This document shows positions 16,744 through 25,900 of a stretch of DNA of 51,456 bases, one piece after another. This DNA comes from an uncultured Thermoguttaceae bacterium. GTDB taxonomy: Bacteria; Planctomycetota; Planctomycetia; Pirellulales; Thermoguttaceae. The DNA is taken from NCBI GenBank assembly GCA_938042245.1, contig CALIRO010000082.1, positions 1-51,456 of the forward strand, read 5' to 3'. Position 1 is the first letter of the stretch; each line of letters begins with the position of its first letter. The position numbers and the translations under genes are program-made. The notes beneath the pieces are model-generated. The model made no database searches. It was given only the letters and a program-made list of their open reading frames with translations, and was not told the origin of the DNA.

Positions 16744-18735
16744 TTACCGCCTTCCATATACTGCTTCCAGTCGTTCCTCCAGGGGCGTCGCCAGCAGTTG
16801 GCCGATGACCCAGTCGCCGGATTTACCCCAACGGGCTGGGTTGTAGGGTTCCAGGCCCAGGGCAGCCCGTTTGCGGTCAATGTGGGCTAAGGTCCGCCGC
16901 AAAATCTCCTGAGGATCTTCCAGAAATTCCAACCGGCCGCCCACCTTCTTCTCCCAACCGTCGGAAATCAACTCGGTAACCCGTTGGCTGCCAGAGACCG
17001 GATTCCGTACCCCGCCCATAATCACATAGACCCCGGAGGCCGCACAGTAGGTACCAATGGCCAGAGCCTTTTCACTCATCCATTCCGAGGCCATGCCGAC
17101 AGCCGGTATGTCGGCAATATCCTCGCCCAGGCCGGTTTCGGTGGCCATCTGCGATAGCACCGTGAGAATCCGGGAGTTATCCACGCAGGAGCCCATATGG
17201 AGCACCGGCGGAATGCCCACGGCTTCGCAGACTTCGCGCAGTCCCGGACCGGCCAACTCTAGGGCCGCCTCCGGAGTCATATAGCCGCGCTTGGCGCTGG
17301 CAATGGCTCCGCAGCCGGTCTGGACAACCAACACATCGTTTTTCAGAAATTCCGCCACCAGGTAATAATGGTTTTCGTCATGGCAAAGGCGGGCGTTGTT
17401 GCAGCCGATGTCGGCCACTACGCCCCGGATCCGGCCAGCCATGATCGCATCATTGAGCGGCCGGAATGATCCTCGGTACAGGCCGCCCAGAGAGTAATCG
17501 ATATATTCATGAGAAAACCCCGGCACCACTGGACTCCGCACATCGGGAATAAAGACTTCCCGCCGTTGGGGGAACCGGTCGATAGCGGTTCGGAGGATTT
17601 GTCTGGCCACTTCCAAGGCCCGGTGTTCATCCAGCTCCATATGGAGGGCACCAGCAACTCGAACTTTTGGCGAGGTGGTGATCAAGGCAGTGTGGAACTG
17701 TTGGGCCAGCGGCACCAGCCCTTCCATGATGCACTGCACATCCACCACCATGGCTTCCACGGCGCCGGTCAGGATGGCCAGCTCTTGTTGGAGGAAGTTG
17801 CCGGCCAGCGGAATGCCTTCTCGCATGAGCACTTCGTTCGCCGTGCAGCAGATGCCAGCCAGGTTGATCCCCTTAGCCCCTTTGCTTTGGGCATAGGCGA
17901 GCAATTCGGGATCTTGGGCGGCGGCTACGATCATTTCCGAAAGCGTTGGTTCATGACCGTGGATGATCACATTGACCATATCCGGCTGCAAGACGCCCAA
18001 GTTGGCTTCCGTGCGGACCGGCGCGGGGGTACCGAACAGGATGTCCGTTAGGTCGGTGGCCAGCATGGAGCCACCCCAGCCGTCGGCCAGCGCACAGCGC
18101 ATGGCCTGATCTAGGAGGTGTTCGGCATCCTGGTCGTTGCCGGCATGGGTACGGTGAAGCATATCCACTACTTCTCGGTCAATAGCCCGGGGGGCGATTC
18201 GTTGATCATGCCAGATTTTTTGGCGTTTGGCCGGTGCGCGTTTCAGATAGGCCAATTCGCCGTGGATGCGTCCGAACTCGCCCAGAGCGGCCAAAGCCAC
18301 CTCCCGGGCGATTTCTTCGACCGGTCGATCAGCTACCCGAACGCCTAGCCAACGGGCTGTCTCAAAAAGTTTGTATTGGTCCCGGATTTTGTAATCGGGG
18401 GCATGCCCCTCCGCCGCGGCCAGAAGCGTATAGGCCAGGTCCCGGGCATGGTCCGAATGCGAAGCAGCCCCAGCAGCGACGCCTCGGGCAAAATTCCTCG
18501 CCACGACCGTGTCGATACTAGCGCCGCAGATGCCTCGGTCCACCTCGCCGACCAATCGGCACGGGCCCATCGCACAATGCCGACAACAAAGCCCCTGCGC
18601 TCCAATTGGGCAGGGAGCGATTTGATCGGCCCGGCTAAAACAGGTTGCTGCCCCAATCTGCTCCGCCCGTTCGAGCAAGGCAATAGCTGCCGGATCCCGA
18701 CTGGCTTCCTGCGGACTACGACGTTTTTTTGCCAT
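16744..18735 (-). CDS. cooS: Ni-Fe carbon monoxide dehydrogenase catalytic subunit
   Basis: A bacterial-type CODH (CooS/AcsA), 663 residues from ATG 18735, which follows GGTGGGAGAAAG; an in-frame extension to 18834 is not family-like. It interconverts CO2 and CO and here would feed CO to the neighbouring acetyl-CoA synthase. D/B-cluster cysteines are at 42, 50, 51, 54, 59 and 70 (CPIGAQGLCCRHCAMGPC). C-cluster ligands are present at His261 (IIHGHEP), Cys296/297 (GICC), 335 (VDVQC), 445 (DIGCNN), 475 (QTGCGA) and 517 (GSCVDN), plus the catalytic SEKALAIG lysine region. All ligands are intact, so an active enzyme is expected. It lies 20 bases after the HMA-like gene. Confidence 0.96.
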   Translation of the reverse strand: MAKKRRSPQEASRDPAAIALLERAEQIGAATCFSRADQIAPCPIGAQGLCCRHCAMGPCRLVGEVDRGICGASIDTVVARNFARGVAAGAASHSDHARDLAYTLLAAAEGHAPDYKIRDQYKLFETARWLGVRVADRPVEEIAREVALAALGEFGRIHGELAYLKRAPAKRQKIWHDQRIAPRAIDREVVDMLHRTHAGNDQDAEHLLDQAMRCALADGWGGSMLATDLTDILFGTPAPVRTEANLGVLQPDMVNVIIHGHEPTLSEMIVAAAQDPELLAYAQSKGAKGINLAGICCTANEVLMREGIPLAGNFLQQELAILTGAVEAMVVDVQCIMEGLVPLAQQFHTALITTSPKVRVAGALHMELDEHRALEVARQILRTAIDRFPQRREVFIPDVRSPVVPGFSHEYIDYSLGGLYRGSFRPLNDAIMAGRIRGVVADIGCNNARLCHDENHYYLVAEFLKNDVLVVQTGCGAIASAKRGYMTPEAALELAGPGLREVCEAVGIPPVLHMGSCVDNSRILTVLSQMATETGLGEDIADIPAVGMASEWMSEKALAIGTYCAASGVYVIMGGVRNPVSGSQRVTELISDGWEKKVGGRLEFLEDPQEILRRTLAHIDRKRAALGLEPYNPARWGKSGDWVIGQLLATPLEERLEAVYGRR

Positions 18736-18755
18736 AGGCTTTCTCCCACCGAATA

Positions 18756-19136
18756 CTAGTATCTTCGAAATTCGCCGGACATATCGATGTCGGTCCGATT
18801 GGTTTGGGTGGTTCGGACATTCAACTGGGCCCATTGGGGGTCTCGGCGGCGGGGCGTTGGCAAAACAACCATCGGCGGCTGACCCACAGCCACCGGATAG
18901 CCTGCCTCGGCAAGTCGCCTCTCAATGGCTGACCGCTCCACCTTTGCCTCGTCATACTGCACCAAAACCTGTTTCCAGGCGGAACTGGCATATACCGATT
19001 GAACCCCTTCCAGGCTCAGCAAGGCTTCGCGCACCTTTAGCACATGGTGGTCGGCCCACAATGTGGGCACATCCAGCACCACCTTGGCCAAGCCGGAAGA
19101 GCCACTCCGGCCCTGGCTGGTCTGATGCGTTTCCAT
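18756..19136 (-). CDS. HMA-like small protein lacking the metal-binding CxxC
   Basis: A 126-residue soluble protein. Residues ~17-85 follow the heavy-metal-associated fold pattern: a first strand, a helix with VLKVREALLSLEGVQSVYAS, a strand with KQVLVQYDEAKVERSAIERR and the closing AEAGYPV. Where metal carriers have MxCxxC this protein reads VPTLWADHHVL, with no cysteine anywhere and an HH pair instead. The ~40-residue tail is polar and unstructured-looking. GGAGG precedes ATG 19136. It sits 20 bases upstream of cooS in a nickel-enzyme operon, so a nickel-handling or protein-docking role is possible; canonical copper transfer is unlikely. The fold call is by pattern only. Confidence 0.65.
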   Translation of the reverse strand: METHQTSQGRSGSSGLAKVVLDVPTLWADHHVLKVREALLSLEGVQSVYASSAWKQVLVQYDEAKVERSAIERRLAEAGYPVAVGQPPMVVLPTPRRRDPQWAQLNVRTTQTNRTDIDMSGEFRRY

Positions 19137-19241
19137 CGTCGAAACCTCCTAGTAGCTGGGATGTCCTAGGAAACTCCCGGCTCCGACCAAAGTAGACAGC
19201 TCGGGGGTTTGCAAGACCTTTCCGCTTTCGTTATTGAGGCG

Positions 19242-20030
19242 CTAAGAAGAATCGGACGCTTTGGGTGCTTCCACATGTTCAGCCGGTCGGAGATACACCG
19301 GGGGAGTGCAAAATGGCTTTACCTGTTCTCGGATATGCTCCCGCAAAATATCCCCTGAAACGTGCATTAAAGTATCATTGAACATAGGATCAATTCGGCA
19401 CATGCTGGCTAAACAGGGAAAGTGATGATGCAACATGCCAGCCTGCATCGAAGCTTCCTCTACGGAGACGCCTCCCAAGCGTTGGGCCACATATCGGGCG
19501 CAGCCGCATGGACTATCCCGAACTACCTCCACCGCCTGGATGGTCTTTGCATCCGGGCCAACTTGCACTTCCAACTGGGGCCGACCAAAGCGCTGAGCAA
19601 AAGCCGTTATCAACGCATCCTGATAGCTCTGGGTATAAGAGCGAAGATTATACGTCTGCTCGGTCAGGCTGCAGAAAGGCTTTGGGAACACCGCCGGTAT
19701 CCCTTTTGCTGCCAGCCACTGCTTTACTTGAGCTGCAAGCCCATCCGGGAGCCACTCGTGTCTGTCGATCGGCGCCACTACCGCTCGGGCGCCGGTGGCC
19801 TGCGTTAATTCGGGCAGAAGCACTACTACTGCAGGGGATTCCCCTAAGCTCAGGATCAAATCCGCCGGGCCTAAACCAGAGGGAATAAACCGTTCCGGTT
19901 CCTCCATCGCCTCTTCCAGGGAAATGGTCGGCGCTTCCCAGAGGCTTACTGTCCAATCGGGAGCATGTTGTTGGATGTTCCGGGCGATGCGCCGGCCATA
20001 TTCCCCCTGGATTACCGCCAAGATTCGCAT
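19242..20030 (-). CDS. DUF166 family protein
   Basis: A 262-residue soluble protein beginning MRILAVIQGEYGRRIARNI, with the conserved DSPCGCARYVAQRLGG block (around residue 170) and a following HHHFPCLASMCRIDP segment. These suit DUF166, a family I associate mainly with methanogens and other organisms carrying CODH/ACS; its function is unknown. The clustered cysteines and histidines (PCGC, HHHFPC, C in MCRIDP) could hold metal or an Fe-S cluster. AAGGAG precedes ATG 20030. It lies between fhs (168 bases upstream) and the HMA-like gene (105 bases downstream) on the same strand, suggesting a part in the carbonyl branch, perhaps cofactor or metal assembly (inference). Confidence 0.7.
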   Translation of the reverse strand: MRILAVIQGEYGRRIARNIQQHAPDWTVSLWEAPTISLEEAMEEPERFIPSGLGPADLILSLGESPAVVVLLPELTQATGARAVVAPIDRHEWLPDGLAAQVKQWLAAKGIPAVFPKPFCSLTEQTYNLRSYTQSYQDALITAFAQRFGRPQLEVQVGPDAKTIQAVEVVRDSPCGCARYVAQRLGGVSVEEASMQAGMLHHHFPCLASMCRIDPMFNDTLMHVSGDILREHIREQVKPFCTPPVYLRPAEHVEAPKASDSS

Positions 20031-20198
20031 TGGCTTCTCCTTAGTGAGTGCATCCCCAGGGGTGGGGTTTTCTTCTAGTGGGGGGAAGGGCTAAGTGCCA
20101 CTTTCTTTCTTCTGCCCTCTCCATAGAACCTCCCACTGTATAGTATTTGCCAAGTCAAGCAGGAAAAAAAGAAAGGCTGTTCGGTTCGTCCAAAGGCC

Positions 20199-22046
20199 CT
20201 AGAACAGTCCCACGACTCGACCGTTTTGATCGATATCCACGCCGATGAAGGCCGGTCGGCTCGGCAGGCCGGGCATGGTCCGCATTTCCCCACACAACGG
20301 ATACAAAAATCCAGCACCTACACTGGCCCGAATATCTCGAATCGGCAGCCGCCAACCACGCGGCGCCCCTTTCAGATTCGGATCGTGCGAAAACGACAGA
20401 TGCGTTTTCGCCATGCACAGCGGCAGTTTGTCATACCCCAGCTTGGTATAGAGTTCAATTTTCCGTTCGGCTTCCGGCAGGAAATCGACGCCGTCAGCCC
20501 GGTAAATCTCCCGGGCGATGATTTCGATCTTTTCTTTGATAGGGATATCCAATGGATAAAGGAACCGAAACCCATTGGGCTGCTGGCAGGCTTTCACGAC
20601 GGCCTCAGCCAGTTCAGCCCCGCCTTCGCCGCCTTTGGCCCAGACCTCGCTGAGCACACAGTCAGAGGCCCCGGCCTGCAGGGCAGCTTGCTGAATCAAC
20701 TGGATCTCTGCTTCCGTATCGGTGGTAAACCGGTTAATCGCCACCACCACCGGTACCCCAAATTTGCGCACATTCTCTACATGTTGGACCATATTCGGCA
20801 GCCCCTGCCGAAGCAGTTCCAGGTTCTCCTGGGTGTAGGCCGGATCGAGCGGTCGGCCTGGCACGACCTTCGGCCCGCCACCATGCATCTTCAGCGCCCG
20901 AACCGAACAGACCAACACCACACAGTTGGGAATCAGCCCGGAATACCGGCATTTGATATTAAAGAACTTCTCCATCCCACAGTCGGCCCCAAAACCGGAT
21001 TCGGTTACCACATAACCGTCCGGCCCCACCAGTTTTAAGGCGATCTGATCGGCAATGATGGAGGAGTTCCCATGAGCAATGTTGGCAAACGGTCCCGCAT
21101 GGACAAAAACGGGAGTGCCTTCCAGGGTCTGCATCAGCGTCGGCATCAGGGCATCTTTCATCAGCACGGTCATCGCCCCGGCCACTTTGAGGTCTTCGGC
21201 CGTCAGCGGACGGCCCTCCTTGCTGAAGCCCCAGACGATCCGACCTAATCGCTCCCGGAGATCGGCCAGCCCCCGATACCCATCCACCAAAGCCAGAATG
21301 GCCATAATCTCCGACGCTACCGTAATGTCGTAGCCGGTAATCCGCGGAACCCCATCGGCACTGTGGGGGAGTTGGTCCACCACTTCTCGGAGGGTATTGC
21401 CAGATGGCAGGGGAGCATTGACTTGACCAGCCTTTAAACCAATGACAATGTTCCGCAGCGCCCGATCGTTGACGTCCACCACCCGAGGCCAGAGGATGGC
21501 ATGCGGATCAATATTCAGTCGGGGCACTTCCGGACAAAGTTTTTGCAGCTCCTCATCGTTCAGCTCCCGTTCATGCAGGATGCGGGCGTCGATGGCAGCA
21601 GCCAGCAAATTATGGGCTACGCCTACCGCATGAATGTCCCCAGTAAGATGGAGATTGAAATCCTCCATCGGCACTACCTGAGAATATCCGCCGCCGGCAG
21701 CGCCGCCTTTGATCCCAAAGGTCGGCCCCATGGAAGGCTGCCGGATACAGGTGATGACCTTTTTGCCGATATAGCCAAGTCCCTGACTTAGCCCAATCGT
21801 GGTAACCGTTTTTCCCTCTCCTAAAGGCGTAGGAGTAATAGCAGTAACATCTACATACTTGCCATCTGGCCGCTCCTTCAGCCGATGGAGCACATCTAAA
21901 TGTACCTTCGCTTTCCATTTCCCATACAGATCTAAATCTTCTTCATTCAGCCCTAGTCGATGGGCCACTTCCACAATCGGATACAACTGGGCAGATTGGG
22001 CAATTTGTAGATCGCTGGGCACAGGATAGACCTTGTTGACCGGCAT
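20199..22046 (-). CDS. fhs: Formate--tetrahydrofolate ligase
   Basis: A 615-residue enzyme that makes 10-formyl-THF from formate, THF and ATP, the first committed step of the methyl branch (or ATP-yielding in reverse). Family marks include [20 protein letters not shown] (the nucleotide-binding loop, residues ~70-90), [40 protein letters not shown] and [17 protein letters not shown]. The length is somewhat over the ~560 of many homologues but within family range. CAAGGAGTAGTCC precedes ATG 22046. It is the first gene of the minus-strand Wood-Ljungdahl cluster, so the cluster promoter should lie within 22047-22971. No folD, metF or formate dehydrogenase is present nearby. Confidence 0.96.
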   Translation of the reverse strand: MPVNKVYPVPSDLQIAQSAQLYPIVEVAHRLGLNEEDLDLYGKWKAKVHLDVLHRLKERPDGKYVDVTAITPTPLGEGKTVTTIGLSQGLGYIGKKVITCIRQPSMGPTFGIKGGAAGGGYSQVVPMEDFNLHLTGDIHAVGVAHNLLAAAIDARILHERELNDEELQKLCPEVPRLNIDPHAILWPRVVDVNDRALRNIVIGLKAGQVNAPLPSGNTLREVVDQLPHSADGVPRITGYDITVASEIMAILALVDGYRGLADLRERLGRIVWGFSKEGRPLTAEDLKVAGAMTVLMKDALMPTLMQTLEGTPVFVHAGPFANIAHGNSSIIADQIALKLVGPDGYVVTESGFGADCGMEKFFNIKCRYSGLIPNCVVLVCSVRALKMHGGGPKVVPGRPLDPAYTQENLELLRQGLPNMVQHVENVRKFGVPVVVAINRFTTDTEAEIQLIQQAALQAGASDCVLSEVWAKGGEGGAELAEAVVKACQQPNGFRFLYPLDIPIKEKIEIIAREIYRADGVDFLPEAERKIELYTKLGYDKLPLCMAKTHLSFSHDPNLKGAPRGWRLPIRDIRASVGAGFLYPLCGEMRTMPGLPSRPAFIGVDIDQNGRVVGLF

Positions 22047-22971
22047 GGACTACTCCTTGGCAAAGAGAGTACCATAAAGACTGCATCAGCCTGAATGATC
22101 CCGAAGACTCCCCGGCCGTTCCGGAGATGGCCGTCAAATGCCTTGGAACCCCGAAAAATTACCTTTCCTGACACTATTCCCTATTCCTGGAAGAGGGGCT
22201 AGTTAAGCCTTTTGGGTATTCTGTTGTGTTAGAGCCGCTTCGTTCGACCAATCCACTTCTACTTTTTTGGCAAACAGCTATTCTGTTAAGGATACTGAAG
22301 TTTGCCTACATAGCTAGATGAGAGGGAACTCCGTACCTGTATCCTATCGAAATACACTAGGAGTTTTTACCGTGTTGCCAACCTGGATAAATAAGAAAAT
22401 GGAGATATTATTTTACCCATCTCAGAAAGCCAAGCAACCTCCCCCTTGGCAAACGCAGGGAGATTTTTTTAATGTTTCGATCGGTTGCTTTAACCCCCAC
22501 GACCGAGGGAGATTCCCCCGAACGGAGAATTTGTTTTCCGTTCTAGGGTCTAAGTGGAGGCCGGTATTAGCCGGGATACCCAGATTTCCCCAAACGACGA
22601 ACTTTTTCTCTTCTGGGGAACTTTGGGGCCGCACGGATCGTCTAATCTTCAACCGATGGGACGCTGGTACTCTTGGAGTCTCAACGGATAGATGCGGAAA
22701 GGGTCTCGATAGGGGCCAACAGCGGTTTCTCCCTGGGGGGAGGCCCCTCCCTGAGGGAAAACCTCCTTGCCTCTACTTGGAGGGGTCTCCCAAACCTGCC
22801 AGCATGAGGATAAAGACAGCCAGGAAGGTTTTCCCTTCCAGCCTTTTGTGGTAGGGCTAGGACGGGTCATTGCCCACAGGAAGTTCCATAACCTTTTGGG
22901 ATTGCAAAACTTAGGAGAACTTAGGTCTTTGATCGATACGTGTTTTTTTCTTTGGAGCAAAGGAGTCCAGC
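22047..22971. other. Long divergent intergenic region (fhs cluster / alpha-2-macroglobulin)
   Basis: These 925 bases separate two divergent transcription units and should hold promoters for both. I found no confident sigma-70 hexamer pair for fhs. A 178-codon frame at 22318-22854 has a Pro/Gly/Arg-rich, non-family-like product and is not called. Visible structure: GAACGGA/TCCGTTC (about 22529-22552) as a 7 bp stem, and a GGGGAGG/CCTCCC-rich stretch around 22735-22790. No riboswitch class was recognised. The right end carries AAAGGAG before the alpha-2-macroglobulin start. Confidence 0.5.
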
Positions 22972-25900
22972 ATGAGTCGGGTCAAAGTGGTTGGGTGGGC
23001 GTTATTGGGTCTTTTGGTGGCTTGGGTTGGCTTTGCTGCAGCACCCCGGCCTAAAGAAAGCCCCAAGCTTTCCGAGGCATGGAAGGGGGTGGAAGAGGCC
23101 ATGAATCAGGGCTTACCCAAGACGGCCATTGAACGGCTGGAACCGATCATCCAGGCCGCCATGAAACAAAAAAACTACCCGGAGGCCATCCGGGCCATCT
23201 GCACCAAAATCGCCCTGGAGGCCAATATTCAGGGCAACAAGCCGGAGGAAAAGATCCTCCGGCTCCAGAAAGAGCTGGCCAATGCCCCCAAACCGATGCG
23301 GGATGTGATGGAGGCCATCCTGGCCCATTGGTATTGGCACTTCTTCCAGCAGAACCGATGGCGGTTTATGGAGCGTACGGCCACGGCCCAGCCGCCCGGC
23401 GACGACATCCTCACCTGGGACCTGCCGCGCATCTTTGCCGAGATCGATAAGCATTTCATGGCCGCCCTGGTCGGTCAGGAAGAGCTGCGAAAAACCCCAG
23501 TCTCTGAGTACGACGCCTTGTTGCAAAAGGGTAATGTACCGGACACGTACCGGCCCACCATGTTCGACTTTATCGCCTATGAGGCCTTGGAGTTTTATAC
23601 CTCCGGCGAACAGGCCGCCGCCAAACCGGAAGACGCCTTTGAACTGCTGGCCGACAGCCCCATTTTCGACCCGGCTGAGAAGTTCATGGAGTGGAAGTTT
23701 CAGACGACCGACGTCGATTCGCCGGTGGTCAAGGCGATCATGCTGTATCAGGCCCTATTGAGCTTCCACAAACACGATAAAGACCCGTCGGCCTTTTTAG
23801 ATACGGACCTGTGGCGGCTACATTTCGGCTATAACAAGGCCGTCGGCGAGAACAAAAACGAGCGGTACAAGGCGGCCTTGAAGCATTATGTGGATCGAAA
23901 CGGCGACCATGAGATTTCGGCCCGCGCCCGCTTCTACTGGGCCCAGGTGCTCCGGGATGAGGGGGATTTGGTCGAGGCACGCAAAATCGCCCTTCAAGGC
24001 GCCCAGGCATTTCCGGAAAGTTTCGGCGGCCGGATGTGCCATAACTTAGTGCAGGAAATCGAGGCCAAACGTCTGGAAATTGCCACTGAACGGGTCTGGA
24101 ACCAACCTTGGCCGACGATCCAGGTCCATTATCGGAACCTGGATAAGGTTTATTTTCGGGTGGTTCGGGTCGATTGGGAGCAGGCGATCCGTGGCAGCAA
24201 ACAGCGGCCGGAATTTTTCGACGATCCAGAGCGGCGGGCCTTGCTGAAACAAAAACCCGATCTAGAGTGGTCGGTCAATTTGCCGCCCACGCCCGATTAC
24301 CAAGAACGGGTCGAAGAGGTGCCGGTTAATCCCGATCTGAAACCGGGTTTTTATGTACTGCTGGCCAGCGATGATCCGAAGTTTCCAGCGCCTTTACAGG
24401 TCCCGGTTGCTGGTCCCCAGCAGGTCAACCATGTGGTGCATGGGACCGATTTTTGGGTAAGCACCTTGGCCCTGGTGGTTCGCACCCGCGGCGGCGAGGG
24501 CAACATTGAAGGCTTTGTCTTGGACGCCCAGTCGGGCGAACCGATTGAAGGCGCAGAGGTGCAGGCGTGGTTCCGGCCGGATTGGAACCAGCCTTGGCAG
24601 CCAGGCCAGACCGTCAAAACCGACGCCAATGGACTTTTTAGCATTCCGGCTGTCCCTCAAAAACAGCACCTCTTGCTGGCCAAGTACAAAGACCAGATGT
24701 TGGCCTCGGCCAACGAATACTGGGTTCACGTGGGCCGGGATCGGCAGGATCCGTATAAACGAACCGTCTTCTTTACGGATCGGTCCCTGTATCGGCCGGG
24801 GCAAACCATCTATTACAAAGGCATCTGCCTCCGGGCCGATCCCAACCAGGATGATTACTCGGTGCTGCCCAACGAAAGCTTAACCGTGGTGTTTGTGGAT
24901 ACCAACGGCAAAGAGATCGAGCGTCGGCAGCATAAGACGAACGATTACGGTTCGTTCAACGGGGCGTTTACAGCCCCTCGGGATCGGCTGACTGGGCAAA
25001 TGCATTTCCGGGTGGAAAATGGGCCGCCTGGTGGGGCCAGTGTCCGGGTGGAAGAATACAAACGGCCCAAGTTCCAAGTTACCTTAGAAGCTCCCAAAAC
25101 GGCCCCGAAACTCAACGAAAAGGTTACCATGGAAGGCAAGGCGATGGCCTATACCGGGGCGGCCATCGACGGGGCAAAGGTCCGTTGGCGGGTCGTTCGC
25201 CAAGTGCGGTTTCCGCCTTGGTGGTATTGGTGTTTCTGGTGGCGGGAACCGGTCTCCGGCAGTCAGGAAATCGCCCACGGTGTAACCACCACCAAGCAGG
25301 ATGGCTCGTTTACCATCGAATTTATCGCCCGCCCCGACCTATCCGTCTCCGAAAAGGACGAGCCGATCTTTGTCTTCTCCGTTTCGGCCGATGTAACCGA
25401 CACGGCCGGGGAAACCCGCTCTGCACAGCGGACCACCCAGGTAGGTTATACAGCGCTGGCAGCGTCCATGACCGCTCCGGATTGGCTTACCGCCCAAAAA
25501 CCCGTTGAAATTACCATCAGCACCACCACCTTGGACGGCGAAGGCCAAAAGGCCGACTGTAAACTGAAAATCCATGCCCTCAAAGAACCGGAAAAGGTCC
25601 ATCGGGCAAGGTTGGGCGGTGGGGGCGGCCCTTATCTGATTCGGCCGGCTCGTGCAGGGAGGCTAGCCCCTACGGATAGAACGGATAAAAAGCAGCCTCC
25701 CCCCGATCTATCCAACCCCAATAGCTGGGAATTGGGCGATGTGGTGGCGGAGGAAGGCATTACCACCGACGCCCAGGGAAAAGCCACCCGCACCTTCCAG
25801 CTCAAACCAGGCGCTTACCGGGCGCTCCTGGAAACCCAGGATCGGTTCGGCAAAAAGGTAACCGCCATGTTGCCGCTCCAGGTCCTGGATCCGGAGGCCA

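Noticed and set aside
22071..22098. TATGGT as a -10 for fhs, as seen for rpsL
   Set aside because: The corresponding -35 position reads TCATTC or CATTCA, too far from TTGACA.
22318..22854. 178-codon plus-strand frame in the fhs/macroglobulin gap
   Set aside because: The product is Pro/Gly/Arg-rich with no family feel, there is no ribosome site, and it lies in a repeat-like, probably regulatory region.
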